NCBI GenBank assembly: GCA_964454305.1 | Contig: CAYVXX010000014.1 | Coordinates: forward strand, 1-35,919 | Source: JAUSPI01 sp964454305 | GTDB lineage: Bacteria; Desulfobacterota; Syntrophia; Syntrophales; JADFWA01 | Length of the DNA: 35,919 nucleotides | Reading direction: 5' to 3' | Shown: positions 22,065 to 31,326 of the stretch, one piece after another | How the letters are laid out: each line of letters starts with the position of its first letter | Position numbering within the stretch: the stretch's first letter is position 1 | Made by a program: the position numbers and the translations under genes | Notes under the pieces: generated by a model | What the model saw: the letters and a program-made list of their open reading frames with translations, nothing else | The model's database searches: none | What the model was told of the DNA's origin: nothing

Positions 22065-23812
22065 ATCTCTCCTTCTTGAACCTCCGTACTTTCTTCTATC
22101 TCAGACCATATGCCGTGGACATATTTATCAAAATCCTCATTTGGAACATCCTTCATTCGGGATATTCTTTGTAATGTTTTTAACGAGGCAATATCGCTTA
22201 CTAACGTACCCGATGTGGACATTTCCCTGGCTAATTCGTAAAATTTCATTATTGTGCTCAGCATCATATGGGCCCTTTGGGGGGTCGTATAGTTATCAAC
22301 CGGATGATAGGCACTCTGCATAAGGAAGTCTTCCCTTATCATCCTCGCGGCAAGAAGGATTAACTTGTCATCTTCAGGTAACGACTCAGGACCGACAAGC
22401 CGTACGATTTCTTCCAGTTCTGCCTCTTTCTGAAGTATTTTGAGTGTCATATCCCTTGTGTCTGACCACTCAGGACTGATAGCACTCCACCACCCGTTCG
22501 TTGCATCTGCATAGAGACTGTAGCTGGTGAGCCAGCTTATCGTTGGGAAATGCCGTTTATTTGCCAGAGCAACATCAAGTGAATAGAGTGCTTCAACGAT
22601 CCTGAGGGTACTTTGAGTGACGGGCTCGCTGAAGTCAGCCCCAGGAGGACTTACTGCCCCGATTACAGTAACCGATCCCATCCTGGAAGGGCTCCCCTTA
22701 CACTCAACCCTTCCGGATCTTTCATAAAATGAGGCCAGTCTTGAACCGAGATATGTGGGGAAACCTTCTTCACCAGGTGTTTCTTCCAGTCTTGCTCCTA
22801 TCTCTCTCATCGCTTCAGCCCACCGTGAAGTTGAATCTGCAACGAGGAGAATATCGTACCCCATATCTCTATAATATTCAGCTAAGGTAATGCCTATGAA
22901 AATACTTATTTCCCTTGCCACAACAGGCATGTTGGACGTGTTGGCAATAAATATTTCTTTTTCCTGCAATAACTTGCCTGTATTGGGGTCCTTTAGCTGC
23001 TTGAAGCTATGGAGGACGTCCGCCATCTCGTTTCCCCGTTCACCGCAACCTACATAGATATTTAACTGTGTTTGTGCCCATCTTGCCATCTGCTGAAGTG
23101 CAACTGTCTTGCCGGTACCGAAGCCGCCCGGTATGGCCGCCTTACCCCCTAATGCGAGGGGGAAGATGTAATCTATAATTCTGGTTCCCGTAACGAGCAG
23201 ATTCTCGGGATCCAACCTTTGCTTGTAGAGCCGTGGCTTCCTTGCCGGCCATCGTTGCATAAGTGTAATATTTTTTCTTTCTCCGTCATATTCTACAACT
23301 GCAACCGGCTCTTCTACCGTGTAGTCGCCTTCAGATATCTCCAGCAGTTTGCCCTTAATACCTATCGGTATCATTATTCTGTGTTCTACAAGTCCCGTTT
23401 CGGGAACGGTGCCGATAATATCACCTTCTTCGACCTGATCACCAGCTTTGACTGAAGGTGTGAAATGCCATTTCTTGTTCCGGTCAAGAGGGAATGTGCG
23501 AGCTCCTCTTTCCAGGAAATCACCTATATCTTCCATCATCGTAACAAGAGATCTTTGAACACCGTCAAAGATGCTCCCGACGAGACCCGGGCCGAGCTCC
23601 ACCATCAATATCTCCCCGGTTCCTTCTACCGGTTCTCCGACGCGAAGCCCCACGGTATCCTCATAGACCTGGATAACCGCTTTATCCTGTTCAAGTCCGA
23701 TTATTTCTCCTGTGAGTCTTGCCTCGCCTACATCAACAACTTCGTATACTTTAGATCCTCGCATGTCTTCAGCGATTACGACGGGTCCTGAGACTTTCCA
23801 GATTTTACCCAT
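22061..23812 (-). CDS. atpA: V/A-type ATP synthase subunit A (catalytic)
   Basis: A 583-residue catalytic subunit. N-terminal beta barrel (IWKVSGPVVIAEDM), the subunit-A-specific non-homologous insert at about 110-190, P-loop GGFGTGKT (229-236), VGCGERGNEMADVL, the catalytic Glu region EYYRDMGYDILLVADSTSRW followed by AEAMREIGARLEETPGEEGF, and SRMGSVTVIGAVSPPGADFS. Length matches archaeal AtpA. GAGGAAATG lies before the ATG at 23812. Couples ATP turnover in the cytoplasmic head to ion flow through the I/K sector. Confidence 0.97.
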   Translation of the reverse strand: MGKIWKVSGPVVIAEDMRGSKVYEVVDVGEARLTGEIIGLEQDKAVIQVYEDTVGLRVGEPVEGTGEILMVELGPGLVGSIFDGVQRSLVTMMEDIGDFLERGARTFPLDRNKKWHFTPSVKAGDQVEEGDIIGTVPETGLVEHRIMIPIGIKGKLLEISEGDYTVEEPVAVVEYDGERKNITLMQRWPARKPRLYKQRLDPENLLVTGTRIIDYIFPLALGGKAAIPGGFGTGKTVALQQMARWAQTQLNIYVGCGERGNEMADVLHSFKQLKDPNTGKLLQEKEIFIANTSNMPVVAREISIFIGITLAEYYRDMGYDILLVADSTSRWAEAMREIGARLEETPGEEGFPTYLGSRLASFYERSGRVECKGSPSRMGSVTVIGAVSPPGADFSEPVTQSTLRIVEALYSLDVALANKRHFPTISWLTSYSLYADATNGWWSAISPEWSDTRDMTLKILQKEAELEEIVRLVGPESLPEDDKLILLAARMIREDFLMQSAYHPVDNYTTPQRAHMMLSTIMKFYELAREMSTSGTLVSDIASLKTLQRISRMKDVPNEDFDKYVHGIWSEIEESTEVQEGEI

Positions 23813-23835
23813 TGGTCATTTCCTCACAATTATGC

Positions 23836-24189
23836 CTAAATCTCTATTGAAAATCCTAACAACTTCTTCATGTAAGATTTGTAGAATTCTCTTACATCTT
23901 CTTTTTCTGTTGTAAATTTTGAAGGAATTTCAATTATAATAGGGGTTATCTTCTTACTTTCACTGATATATTTCAGAATATCATCCACGTAATCCCTGAA
24001 GTTTTCCGGTATCATAATTATTCCGATCGAGGTATCGTTCACGAATTCCCTTAACGCTTCTCGCACTTTTTCCCGAATGTCGCTTTCACCTTCTATTACC
24101 CGATACTTTTCAACGCCGGCGAGCTGCATAAGTATGACCTGATCTTCATTTCCTATAACGGCGATATCTAAATTTTGCAGTGATATCAT
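23836..24189 (-). CDS. V/A-type ATP synthase subunit F
   Basis: A 117-residue alpha/beta subunit of the central rotor: LDIAVIGNEDQVILMQLAG, then SIGIIMIPENFRDYVDDIL and a PIIIEIPSK strand near residue 85. Slightly longer than typical (about 100). Its ATG overlaps the subunit C stop (ATGA), so it is coupled to C. F binds the D shaft and regulates ATPase activity in relatives. Confidence 0.92.
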   Translation of the reverse strand: MISLQNLDIAVIGNEDQVILMQLAGVEKYRVIEGESDIREKVREALREFVNDTSIGIIMIPENFRDYVDDILKYISESKKITPIIIEIPSKFTTEKEDVREFYKSYMKKLLGFSIEI

Positions 24190-25220
24190 GATGCTGTTAC
24201 CAGATAATCCTTAATTTCTGATGGTGGTATGCCATCTTCCAGGGTCTTAAGAATTAGTCTTACATTACGTATTTCCCATTCTTTCAAAATCAGGTACCAT
24301 AACATGTTGGATGAGGATAGCACTCTCGGCGAAAGCAAATCCTTTAATAATTGAAATTTAAGCTTATCTATTAGTTTATTTATAATTGTAATATTACCGT
24401 TTTTTTCAAAGCCTTTGGAAATTTCCTGGGCTAATTGATAATATTCGGTATGTTCCAGTCTACCTGTTATTTCGCTCATTTTGAGTGAGAGAAACTCTCT
24501 GACAGTATTAGCCGAGAGCATGTATCCTCCCTCGAGAACAAATTCAGTAACCATAGATTCTTTTTCTCCGAGGACGGATCGAAAAACAATCTGAAGGTTT
24601 TCCAGATCAATGATGATGCCCACGGCTTTGGTAACCAAGTGCCCGTCATCTATCCTCCTCAGCGCGCTCAACAGGCCTTCATAATACATCCTGTCCAGTC
24701 TGATCTCGGCCTCAGATATAACATCTTTCTCTTTAATATCCTTTATAAGGGAGGCATAATCACCCAGGTTGCACATTACAATAATTTCAGCGATTTCATC
24801 CACGCTCTTAATGCTTGATAATTTCTCAAGATATCCCTGATTATAGATTGCTCCCAACAGTGCCATGGGAGCCGACTTTTCCATTAAAACCGTTCTTACG
24901 GCAATCTTAATGTTCAGGATGTCGTACTTTTTGATGTATGCATTTGCCAGATGAACGATTTCAGAAGGAGGTTTGAACCGTTCAAGACGCTTCAGACATT
25001 CACCAAGGTATTTCCACAGATATTCATCGGCTTCATCAAAAGTTTTGATAGGTTGCCCCCGGAGATAATCACCAATATCGGTATTTTCGATCACTTCCAG
25101 GACGTCCTGCATGGTCGATTTTTGCATCATCCAATCGACGTGGTCAGCAGATACACATCTGGATTCTTCACCTTTGAGGTAAGCTGATGTAAATGCATAA
25201 CGGGTGCTGATTAGGTTCAA
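24186..25220 (-). CDS. V/A-type ATP synthase subunit C (d-like, rotor top)
   Basis: A 344-residue helical subunit that joins the D/F shaft to the proteolipid ring. Typical pieces are YAFTSAYLKGEESRC at the start, RLERFKPPSEIVHLANAYIK, DILNIKIAVRTVL, ALRRIDDGHLVTKAVGIIID and LLSPRVLSSSNMLWYLILKE with EIRNVRLIL close to the end. The likely start is a TTG at 25220 that overlaps the subunit E stop as TTGA; no better ATG is available upstream in frame. Position between E and F is the archaeal order. Confidence 0.93.
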   Translation of the reverse strand: MNLISTRYAFTSAYLKGEESRCVSADHVDWMMQKSTMQDVLEVIENTDIGDYLRGQPIKTFDEADEYLWKYLGECLKRLERFKPPSEIVHLANAYIKKYDILNIKIAVRTVLMEKSAPMALLGAIYNQGYLEKLSSIKSVDEIAEIIVMCNLGDYASLIKDIKEKDVISEAEIRLDRMYYEGLLSALRRIDDGHLVTKAVGIIIDLENLQIVFRSVLGEKESMVTEFVLEGGYMLSANTVREFLSLKMSEITGRLEHTEYYQLAQEISKGFEKNGNITIINKLIDKLKFQLLKDLLSPRVLSSSNMLWYLILKEWEIRNVRLILKTLEDGIPPSEIKDYLVTAS

Positions 25221-25813
25221 ATTTTATCAACTCCAAAGAGTTTTTTACCGATTTTGGGCAAAATTTTTGGCATCAACATTTCCAGCCTGGTATCGAATGT
25301 ATTATTGATACTAACCATGCCGTCGATAGCCTCCATCAGAATCCCACCCATACAATCGATTTCATTAACTTCAGTTATTTTTTCTTTTAATCTGCTATTC
25401 TCCTCAATAACTTCCCGAACAACGTTAAGGTCTTTAGGAGAAACAAAAAGCCTGACTTTATCTTCTGTTTCTAAGGCATCGATTGCTTCTTGAATAAGAC
25501 GGACAAACAGTTCCTTATCATTTATATACTGTGACAGTTCGTCCTTTGCCCTTTTTATGATTTCATTGATAACAGCATCCTTTTCCTTCAATTTCACCTG
25601 ACGATATTTCAGAGAAGCCTGCGCCAGGATCTTTGATGCCTCGCGATAGGCTTCTGATATGGCCTTCTTCTTTTCTTCCGCAAATCTTAGTTCCTTTTGC
25701 CCTTCAGCTTTTTCGATTGATTCTTTCGCCTTAATCTCGGTGTCGCTTATAATTTTGTCGGCATCTTCTTTTGCCTTGTCAAGAATAGCTTTCCTTATTT
25801 TGTCAGTTTCCAT
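25217..25813 (-). CDS. atpE: V/A-type ATP synthase subunit E (peripheral stalk)
   Basis: A 198-residue protein. The N-terminal half is a charged coiled coil (KAKEDADKIISDTEIKAKES, AEEKKKAISEAYREASKILA), the C-terminal half the globular stalk-head domain (EVNEIDCMGGILMEAIDGMV then SINNTFDTRLE, the usual GGV.....DG...I.NT...R). AGGAG precedes the ATG at 25813. Partners with the G/H subunit encoded at 18629-18949. Confidence 0.94.
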   Translation of the reverse strand: METDKIRKAILDKAKEDADKIISDTEIKAKESIEKAEGQKELRFAEEKKKAISEAYREASKILAQASLKYRQVKLKEKDAVINEIIKRAKDELSQYINDKELFVRLIQEAIDALETEDKVRLFVSPKDLNVVREVIEENSRLKEKITEVNEIDCMGGILMEAIDGMVSINNTFDTRLEMLMPKILPKIGKKLFGVDKI

Positions 25814-25834
25814 AGTGTTTACTCCTGCAGCCTG

Positions 25835-26302
25835 CTACATTAGCTTTAGTATGCTCAGCGCCATGATGGTGAACACCAATCCCAGAACACCAATAAGTTC
25901 TACAAACACGGCCAACATCATCGATGCAGTTAATATTTGTCCTTTTGTCTTCGGCAGGAGTGCTATCCCCGCAGCGCAGACAGATCCCTGGAATATCCCT
26001 GAGAAGGCTTCAGCAAATGCTCCGATAACGCCGATGGCGAGCACCGCAATTCCGGCGCCACCGGTTGCGGGCAGGTTTGGAATAACTACAGTGAGAATAA
26101 TAATGAGAATAATCAATCCATAAAAGCTTTGTGTCATCGGTAGAGATGCCAGTACTATGACATTTCTCAACTGACCGGGTTCTTCAGATAATGTTGCTAC
26201 CCCGGCAGATGCGGCTGTGGCAATTCCTATTGCCGATCCTGTCAGACCTCCTGCTAATGCAATTGCACCTCCAAGTGTAGCTAATGCTTGTAACTCATTC
26301 AT
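25835..26302 (-). CDS. V/A-type ATP synthase subunit K (proteolipid), predicted Na+-binding
   Basis: A 155-residue, four-helix (two-hairpin) proteolipid of the membrane rotor ring. The single carboxylate is Glu135 in FVELIGVLG on helix 4; helix 2 instead has LPMTQ (Leu54, Thr57, Gln58), and helix 3 ends in SGIFQGSVCAAG (Gln105). This is the same set of Na+ ligands as Enterococcus hirae NtpK (Leu61, Thr64, Gln65, Gln110, Glu139) with near-identical spacing. I therefore predict a sodium-coupled ring with one site per two-hairpin subunit. AGGTGA precedes the ATG. Confidence 0.94.
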   Translation of the reverse strand: MNELQALATLGGAIALAGGLTGSAIGIATAASAGVATLSEEPGQLRNVIVLASLPMTQSFYGLIILIIILTVVIPNLPATGGAGIAVLAIGVIGAFAEAFSGIFQGSVCAAGIALLPKTKGQILTASMMLAVFVELIGVLGLVFTIMALSILKLM

Positions 26303-26316
26303 TTTTTCACCTCACT

Positions 26317-28320
26317 TTAAGATTTTGTACCTACCAACACGTGTCTCCGGAGTCTCAGATGAAACGGGGCATATTTTTCCCCTCCCCCTTCATAGAATTT
26401 CAGTAAGAATTCTACGAAGCATAGTCTCAGTGAATGTATGAAAGCAGCCAGGCTGCTGAGAAGCAAATTAAAAACATGGAAGATGACAAGTATTACTACT
26501 GCTATAAGAAAAGCAAGGATATGCCCGACAATGCCCGGGATCAGATTTGCCATGGCAGAAGAAACCCAATCTGAAAGGAGATTAAAAGATGAGGCAAGGT
26601 AAAATGTAGCAAGACCCACTCCCGCCAGTCTTGAGTATGACATGATATCTCCCATAATACCAGTCAGTTCAAAAATCCAGAAAATTCCGCCCAGGCCGCC
26701 CATCTGCATGAAGCTGGCTATGACAATTAAGGTCAGACCGAAGAACAGGGGATAAATAAAGGCAGAATATGCTCCGGCACTCAGCGGGATAAGTTTTACA
26801 TGCAGCAGGGCATTAAAGATATAGGGAATACCGAAAATTTCTAAAACAAAAAGCCCGATCTTACTCAGTATTAATCCCCTGTTTTTTTCCTTTATTCCCC
26901 TGATCAGAGAGAGTATGTGAGCCGAATTTACATGAACAAGCCCTATTATGAGTGAAAGGATAATAAATGAAATAGGATCTGAAAGGTGTTTTTGCACATG
27001 CGACACCAGAGCGATGTTTTGCAGGTCGACGTTGAAAAACATCTTCAGGAAATCACCAAGATAGGTACCGGAAAGTAATCCAAATATGAGACTCGCACTG
27101 CCGCTGATGTATAAAACGTTTCGGAACAGATAAAATTCCTCGGAGGTTGGATCATCAACCAGTTTGTAAAGTAAAAATCTGGCCAGTAAAATGAGGCCGA
27201 CGGCATATACGACATCATTGAGCATCAGGCCAAAGAAGAAGGCAAAGAAATAAGCCACAATCGGCGTGGGATCCCAATCGTCATATTTGGGCAGACTAAA
27301 AAGGTTTACAATAACCTGGAATGGTCGAATTCCTGGGGGATTCCGGAGCTTTGTTGGAGGCGTATCCGCAGGATCGGGTTTCTTCGTATCAACAAATACG
27401 TAATCTGATGTTTCTTTTAGGCTGGCAGTTACTCTATCAACATTGCTTAGCGGCACCCAGCCCTCGATAAAGGTAACGTACCGAGCCTCCCATGCCTGCT
27501 CAAGAACAGACAACCTCTCTTTTTCCGCAGCGAGTACTTCCCTGAATAAGACAATCTGTTCTAAATTCTCTTTGATCATTTTCTGGAGTTCTTTTTCAAA
27601 TTCATCCCGATCCTTTTTCCGGCTGCGAATTGCTTCATCAATTTCTTTCATGAACTCCCTCAGGGATAATTCCATGTCCGGTATCTTCAGAGTTGCTGCA
27701 CCGATGTTTTTAATGAGCGTTTCTATCGTCTTTCGATTTTCAGTTCCGGCTACAAAATAAACTGCCACCTCATCTTCGACTGGAACGGCAACATGCTGGA
27801 ACAAATACTGACCGGCTCTCTCACCAAATGCTTTATAAGCATCCTCAGAAAAGGCTAGGATGTTAGTAAATAAATATGTCCCGGAATATTGCAAATCCTT
27901 CAAGGACACATTTATGTGGCGTGCCAGGGGACTGAGATATCTTTCAAGTCCTTTAAGATTTAAAATTTCCTCTTTTAAATGGGCTATTTTCGGGGTAAGT
28001 GTTGAAAATTTATCATGAAGTTTGTCTGTCTGGCATGTAATTTCATCGAAAGATTGAGGTTTTATATCTTCAGGTAAACGTATCGCTATTTCTTCTGTCA
28101 GGCAGTTTAAAATATCACGAATAAAGGAGAGCGCCGTTTCCACCCGATTTTTATCCTTTTCGATAGCAGCTTTATCGGCCGGTTCCAATTCCTTTGATTC
28201 TTCTATGTGAAGGAGTCCGATTTCCTGTAGATGTCTGAGAGCCTTTTCAGACGAATCTTTGAGGGTTATTACCCTCACCTTCACCATTTCTTCTGGAGTG
28301 TTTATAAAGATTGGCATCAT
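26317..28320 (-). CDS. V/A-type ATP synthase subunit I (a-like stator)
   Basis: A 667-residue stator. Residues 1-330 are the cytoplasmic arm with long coiled coils; after PPTKLRNPPGIRPF come about eight membrane helices. Conserved arginines that face the K-ring carboxylate are present: about Arg564 in MSYSRLAGVGLA and about Arg632 in HSLRLCFVEFLLKFYEGGG. First gene of the operon, 15 bp before subunit K. The ATG at 28320 has no good ribosome site; family alignment favours the ATG 33 bases later (MVKVRVITLKDSS). A TATAAT (28374-28379, minus strand) lies about 55 bases upstream without a clear -35. Confidence 0.95.
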   Translation of the reverse strand: MMPIFINTPEEMVKVRVITLKDSSEKALRHLQEIGLLHIEESKELEPADKAAIEKDKNRVETALSFIRDILNCLTEEIAIRLPEDIKPQSFDEITCQTDKLHDKFSTLTPKIAHLKEEILNLKGLERYLSPLARHINVSLKDLQYSGTYLFTNILAFSEDAYKAFGERAGQYLFQHVAVPVEDEVAVYFVAGTENRKTIETLIKNIGAATLKIPDMELSLREFMKEIDEAIRSRKKDRDEFEKELQKMIKENLEQIVLFREVLAAEKERLSVLEQAWEARYVTFIEGWVPLSNVDRVTASLKETSDYVFVDTKKPDPADTPPTKLRNPPGIRPFQVIVNLFSLPKYDDWDPTPIVAYFFAFFFGLMLNDVVYAVGLILLARFLLYKLVDDPTSEEFYLFRNVLYISGSASLIFGLLSGTYLGDFLKMFFNVDLQNIALVSHVQKHLSDPISFIILSLIIGLVHVNSAHILSLIRGIKEKNRGLILSKIGLFVLEIFGIPYIFNALLHVKLIPLSAGAYSAFIYPLFFGLTLIVIASFMQMGGLGGIFWIFELTGIMGDIMSYSRLAGVGLATFYLASSFNLLSDWVSSAMANLIPGIVGHILAFLIAVVILVIFHVFNLLLSSLAAFIHSLRLCFVEFLLKFYEGGGEKYAPFHLRLRRHVLVGTKS

Positions 28321-28839
28321 TTTAAAAAGCTTAAATAGTTTTCAATAAAAAGTTTAATTAAGAATTAAATACTATTATAACTCTCATCGAGGTGGTACTA
28401 CACTGATTTTATAAATATCGGAGAAGAAGTAGACAATATGTCTGATCAGAACTCATGCCGTTCTGTTTATAAATGAGACAACTTCTTTAAATTATACATA
28501 AAACAAATAGAAAGGCAAACCTTTTTTCTGTAATCTTCAGATCTTGAAGCTCCTATAATCTTGCTGAAAAGAATCCTTGAAATGTCAGGAACACTGCCCA
28601 CAAGTGAATTACCTGTAACGTCTCATTATTCCACTGGAAAGGTTGAGAAAACGATTGACAAAATTCACGCATGATAATAGTTTTGAAACTCGTGAAAAGA
28701 GGGAAGAAGGTTTGCAGAACCGTTGACAATGGTTTTTCACATATACCATGGCACTGACACGAGAATTACGTGGCATGATATGCTGTGATGTAATTATTGA
28801 AACAGCCTGGAAGTGGCACAGTAAGAGGTTCGAGAATAA
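28321..28839. other. Divergent intergenic region between the ATPase operon and hldA
   Basis: 519 bases without a credible ORF. It should hold promoters for two divergent operons. I can point to a TATAAT for the ATPase side (28374-28379) and two TTGACA hexamers on the plus strand (near 28654 and 28723) without convincing -10 partners. The AT-rich half lies next to the ATPase operon. No strong hairpin. Confidence 0.4.
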
Positions 28840-29826
28840 ATGGTAAAGAAACTTGTGAGTAAAAAAAGATTGCTTGAAATAATTGATAATTTTTCCAGAT
28901 CAAAGGTTCTTGTAGTGGGAGATTTAATGGTTGACCAGTTTATCTGGGGAAGGGTTTCCCGTATATCTCCTGAGGCACCGGTTCCCGTCGTTGAGGTTAC
29001 CTCGGAAAATTTTCTCCTTGGTGGCTCGGCCAATGTTATGAATAATATATTTTCCGTAGGAGGAAAGGTCAACGTAACAGGTATCATAGGCTCCGATGAT
29101 ATGGGGGATTTATTGATACGCAATTTCGAAGAGATGAATATTGATACGATGGGCGTCATAGTAGAACAGAGCCGTCCCACCACTGTAAAAACAAGAATTA
29201 TAGCACAGAGCCAGCAGGTGGTAAGATTTGACAGGGAAAACAAGGATTCTGTAAGTTTGATTAGCATTGAAAAGATGTTAGAATATATTGAAAGTATAAG
29301 GGATGACCTGGGTGCGGTTGTTATTTCAGATTACAGCAAAGGGATTATCTCGGAAAGACTGCTACAAGGAATCCGAGAGGTGACAGCCGGAAGGGATATT
29401 ATCGTTTGTATTGATCCGAAGCAGAATGATTTTTCCCTCTACCAGGGGTTTGATGTAATAACACCCAATCATCATGAGGCCGGTCGTGCTCTCGGTATGG
29501 AAATTGCCTGCGAGGATGATCTTATTAAAAGCGGAGAATCTCTTCTCGAAAGGTTTGGTTTCAAAGCCGTTCTTATCACAAAAGGTGAGGAGGGGATGAG
29601 CCTTTTTGAAAATGGAGGAGGCATTACTCATATTCCCACTGTTGCCAGAGAGGTCTTTGATGTGACCGGTGCAGGAGATACTGTAATAGGTGTCTTTGCC
29701 CTCTGTATGGCTGCCGGGGCGACATTTAAAGAGGCCGCAGTGCTTGCAAATCACGCTGCCGGGATTGTGGTGGGTAAGGTGGGAACTGCTACTGTTTCGC
29801 AGGAAGAACTCAGAAAAATGTTATGA
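28840..29826 (+). CDS. hldA: D-glycero-beta-D-manno-heptose-7-phosphate kinase
   Basis: A 328-residue PfkB/ribokinase-fold kinase equal to the N-terminal half of HldE (RfaE domain I), making heptose 1,7-bisphosphate for the LPS inner core. Marks are VVGDLMVDQFIWGRVSRISP, EAPVPVVEV, LGGSANVMNNI, the VITPNHHEA strand and the catalytic DVTGAGDTVIGVFA. The cytidylyltransferase half is absent, so it must be encoded elsewhere. Only AGAGG stands well upstream of the ATG. Its last bases overlap the next start (ATGA). Confidence 0.93.
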   Translation: MVKKLVSKKRLLEIIDNFSRSKVLVVGDLMVDQFIWGRVSRISPEAPVPVVEVTSENFLLGGSANVMNNIFSVGGKVNVTGIIGSDDMGDLLIRNFEEMNIDTMGVIVEQSRPTTVKTRIIAQSQQVVRFDRENKDSVSLISIEKMLEYIESIRDDLGAVVISDYSKGIISERLLQGIREVTAGRDIIVCIDPKQNDFSLYQGFDVITPNHHEAGRALGMEIACEDDLIKSGESLLERFGFKAVLITKGEEGMSLFENGGGITHIPTVAREVFDVTGAGDTVIGVFALCMAAGATFKEAAVLANHAAGIVVGKVGTATVSQEELRKML

Positions 29827-30353
29827 GCAAACTTAAGAGTCCGGAGCCGACAAAGCTGATATTGAGTATATTTTCTGCGGACAGAGATCTGCTGGGGGAG
29901 ATACTGGGAGAGCTGTCGGAAAAATATGGAAGAACTGACTTTATAAGTGAGTTTATACCTTTTTACTATACCGACTATTATACGAGGGAGATGGGAAAAT
30001 CCCTGGTCAGGAGATTCATTTCGTTTGAAAATCTGGTAAGACCGGAATCCCTACCGGGAATCAAGATTTTTACCAACAGTCTTGAAGAGAAATATTCGAA
30101 AAACGATAATAGGAGAGTGAATATAGATCCGGGCTATATATCCAAGCATAATTTGATACTCGCCACAGGGAAGAATTACACGCACCGCCCCTATCTGGGG
30201 GATGGCATATATGCCGACTTGACGCTGATTTACAGGAATAAAACCTTTCAGCCGCTCGAATGGACATACCCCGATTACGCTGAAAAAAACGTCACGGAAA
30301 TGTTCAACAGGATAAGGGAAAAATATCTTGCTCAATTGAAACAGGAACTATGA
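29823..30353 (+). CDS. DUF4416 family protein
   Basis: A 176-residue protein with the DUF4416 pattern: PEPTKLILSIFSADRDLL near the start, SEFIPFYYTDYYTREMGKSL, RRVNIDPGYIS, NLILATGKNYTHRPYLGDGI and a C-terminal QPLEWTYPDY. Function unknown. Its ATG overlaps the hldA stop by 4 bp, so they are coupled; the same transcript continues to yicC 22 bp later. I recall this family beside yicC or envelope-sugar genes in deltaproteobacteria. Confidence 0.85.
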   Translation: MSKLKSPEPTKLILSIFSADRDLLGEILGELSEKYGRTDFISEFIPFYYTDYYTREMGKSLVRRFISFENLVRPESLPGIKIFTNSLEEKYSKNDNRRVNIDPGYISKHNLILATGKNYTHRPYLGDGIYADLTLIYRNKTFQPLEWTYPDYAEKNVTEMFNRIREKYLAQLKQEL

Positions 30354-30375
30354 GCTAACAGGAGAAATATTTTAA

Positions 30376-31263
30376 ATGATAAGAAGTATGACGGGTTACG
30401 GCAGGGCGGAATCCACTCTGGAAGGTAAAAAACTGGTTGTTGAGATAAGGTCTCTCAACCATCGCAACATTGAGATATCTACTCGTCTTCCGAGTATACT
30501 TTTTCCGCTGGAAGCGGAGATCAAAAAGAAGATAAGTGAAAAATTGTTCAGGGGACGAGTCGAGGTGAATGTTCAGCTCAATTCCAGTGGTTCGAACCTG
30601 GAAGATGAAGGGAAGTTCGAGCTGAATCTCCCGCTGATTCGTAATTACCATTCTCTGTTAACTGAGTTGAAAGAGGAGCTTGGACTGAAGGGAGAAATCC
30701 CCTTGAATATGATTACCGGGCTTAAGGGTGCCATTGTTCCTTCAGAGATCGAAATGGATATGGAGGCCGTCTGGGAAGAGCTTGAGAAAACCCTTGATCA
30801 TTCTATTGAAGCCCTCATTGAAATGAGAGAGAAGGAAGGGGGAGTCATTCACAGAGATTTTCTGTTACGGCTTGACACTGTCAAGAAAAGTATCAGTTCT
30901 GTAAAATTAAGGATACCCTTGGTCCTGCTCGAGTATAAAAAAAGACTTTCAGATAGGGTGAAGGAATTAACAGATGGTATAGAAATTGACGAGACAAGGT
31001 TGTGTCAAGAGGTTGCAATAATGGCTGAAAAGAGTGACATTACTGAGGAAATTGTGCGTTTTGAAAGTCATATCGGTCAATTCTATGAAATGCTGGAGAG
31101 TAGTGGGGCTGTGGGAAGAAAAACAGATTTTCTGCTCCAGGAGATGAACAGAGAAGTAAATACCATAGGGTCCAAGAGCTCTGATGCAGAAATATCTTAT
31201 AATGTAATAGAAATCAAAAACGAAGTTTCCAGATTAAGAGAACAGGCAATGAATATTGAATAA
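30376..31263 (+). CDS. yicC: YicC/YloC family endoribonuclease
   Basis: A 295-residue protein with the YicC_N start MIRSMTGYGRAESTLEGKKL then VVEIRSLNHRN and the DUF1732 end DFLLQEMNREVNTIGSKSSD. Full length for the family, which has ribonuclease activity in E. coli and B. subtilis. AGGAGA lies 12 nt before the ATG. Next to gmk, its usual neighbour. Confidence 0.94.
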   Translation: MIRSMTGYGRAESTLEGKKLVVEIRSLNHRNIEISTRLPSILFPLEAEIKKKISEKLFRGRVEVNVQLNSSGSNLEDEGKFELNLPLIRNYHSLLTELKEELGLKGEIPLNMITGLKGAIVPSEIEMDMEAVWEELEKTLDHSIEALIEMREKEGGVIHRDFLLRLDTVKKSISSVKLRIPLVLLEYKKRLSDRVKELTDGIEIDETRLCQEVAIMAEKSDITEEIVRFESHIGQFYEMLESSGAVGRKTDFLLQEMNREVNTIGSKSSDAEISYNVIEIKNEVSRLREQAMNIE

Positions 31264-31273
31264 AAACGGGTGC

Positions 31274-31298
31274 TCAGGGGTCGGGTATCAGGGATCAG
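31274..31298 (+). repeat. Degenerate TCAGGGG heptamer array before gmk
   Basis: Three heptamers plus a part: TCAGGGG, TCGGGTA, TCAGGGA, TCAG. It sits between the yicC stop and the gmk ribosome site, is GC-rich and unlike the flanks, and is of the same kind as the array at the pyrF 3' end. Confidence 0.65.
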
Positions 31299-31326
31299 TA
31301 AAATAAAGATGCAAAAAGGGAACTGG

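Noticed and set aside
28771..28784. Sigma-54-like TGGCAT...TGCT upstream of hldA
   Set aside because: The GG and GC are 10 bases apart instead of 12, and the elements do not fit the consensus.
31270..31326. Longer guanylate kinase start through the heptamer array
   Set aside because: The added residues come from the repeat, and the ATG at 31327 has its own ribosome site next to the conserved P-loop region.
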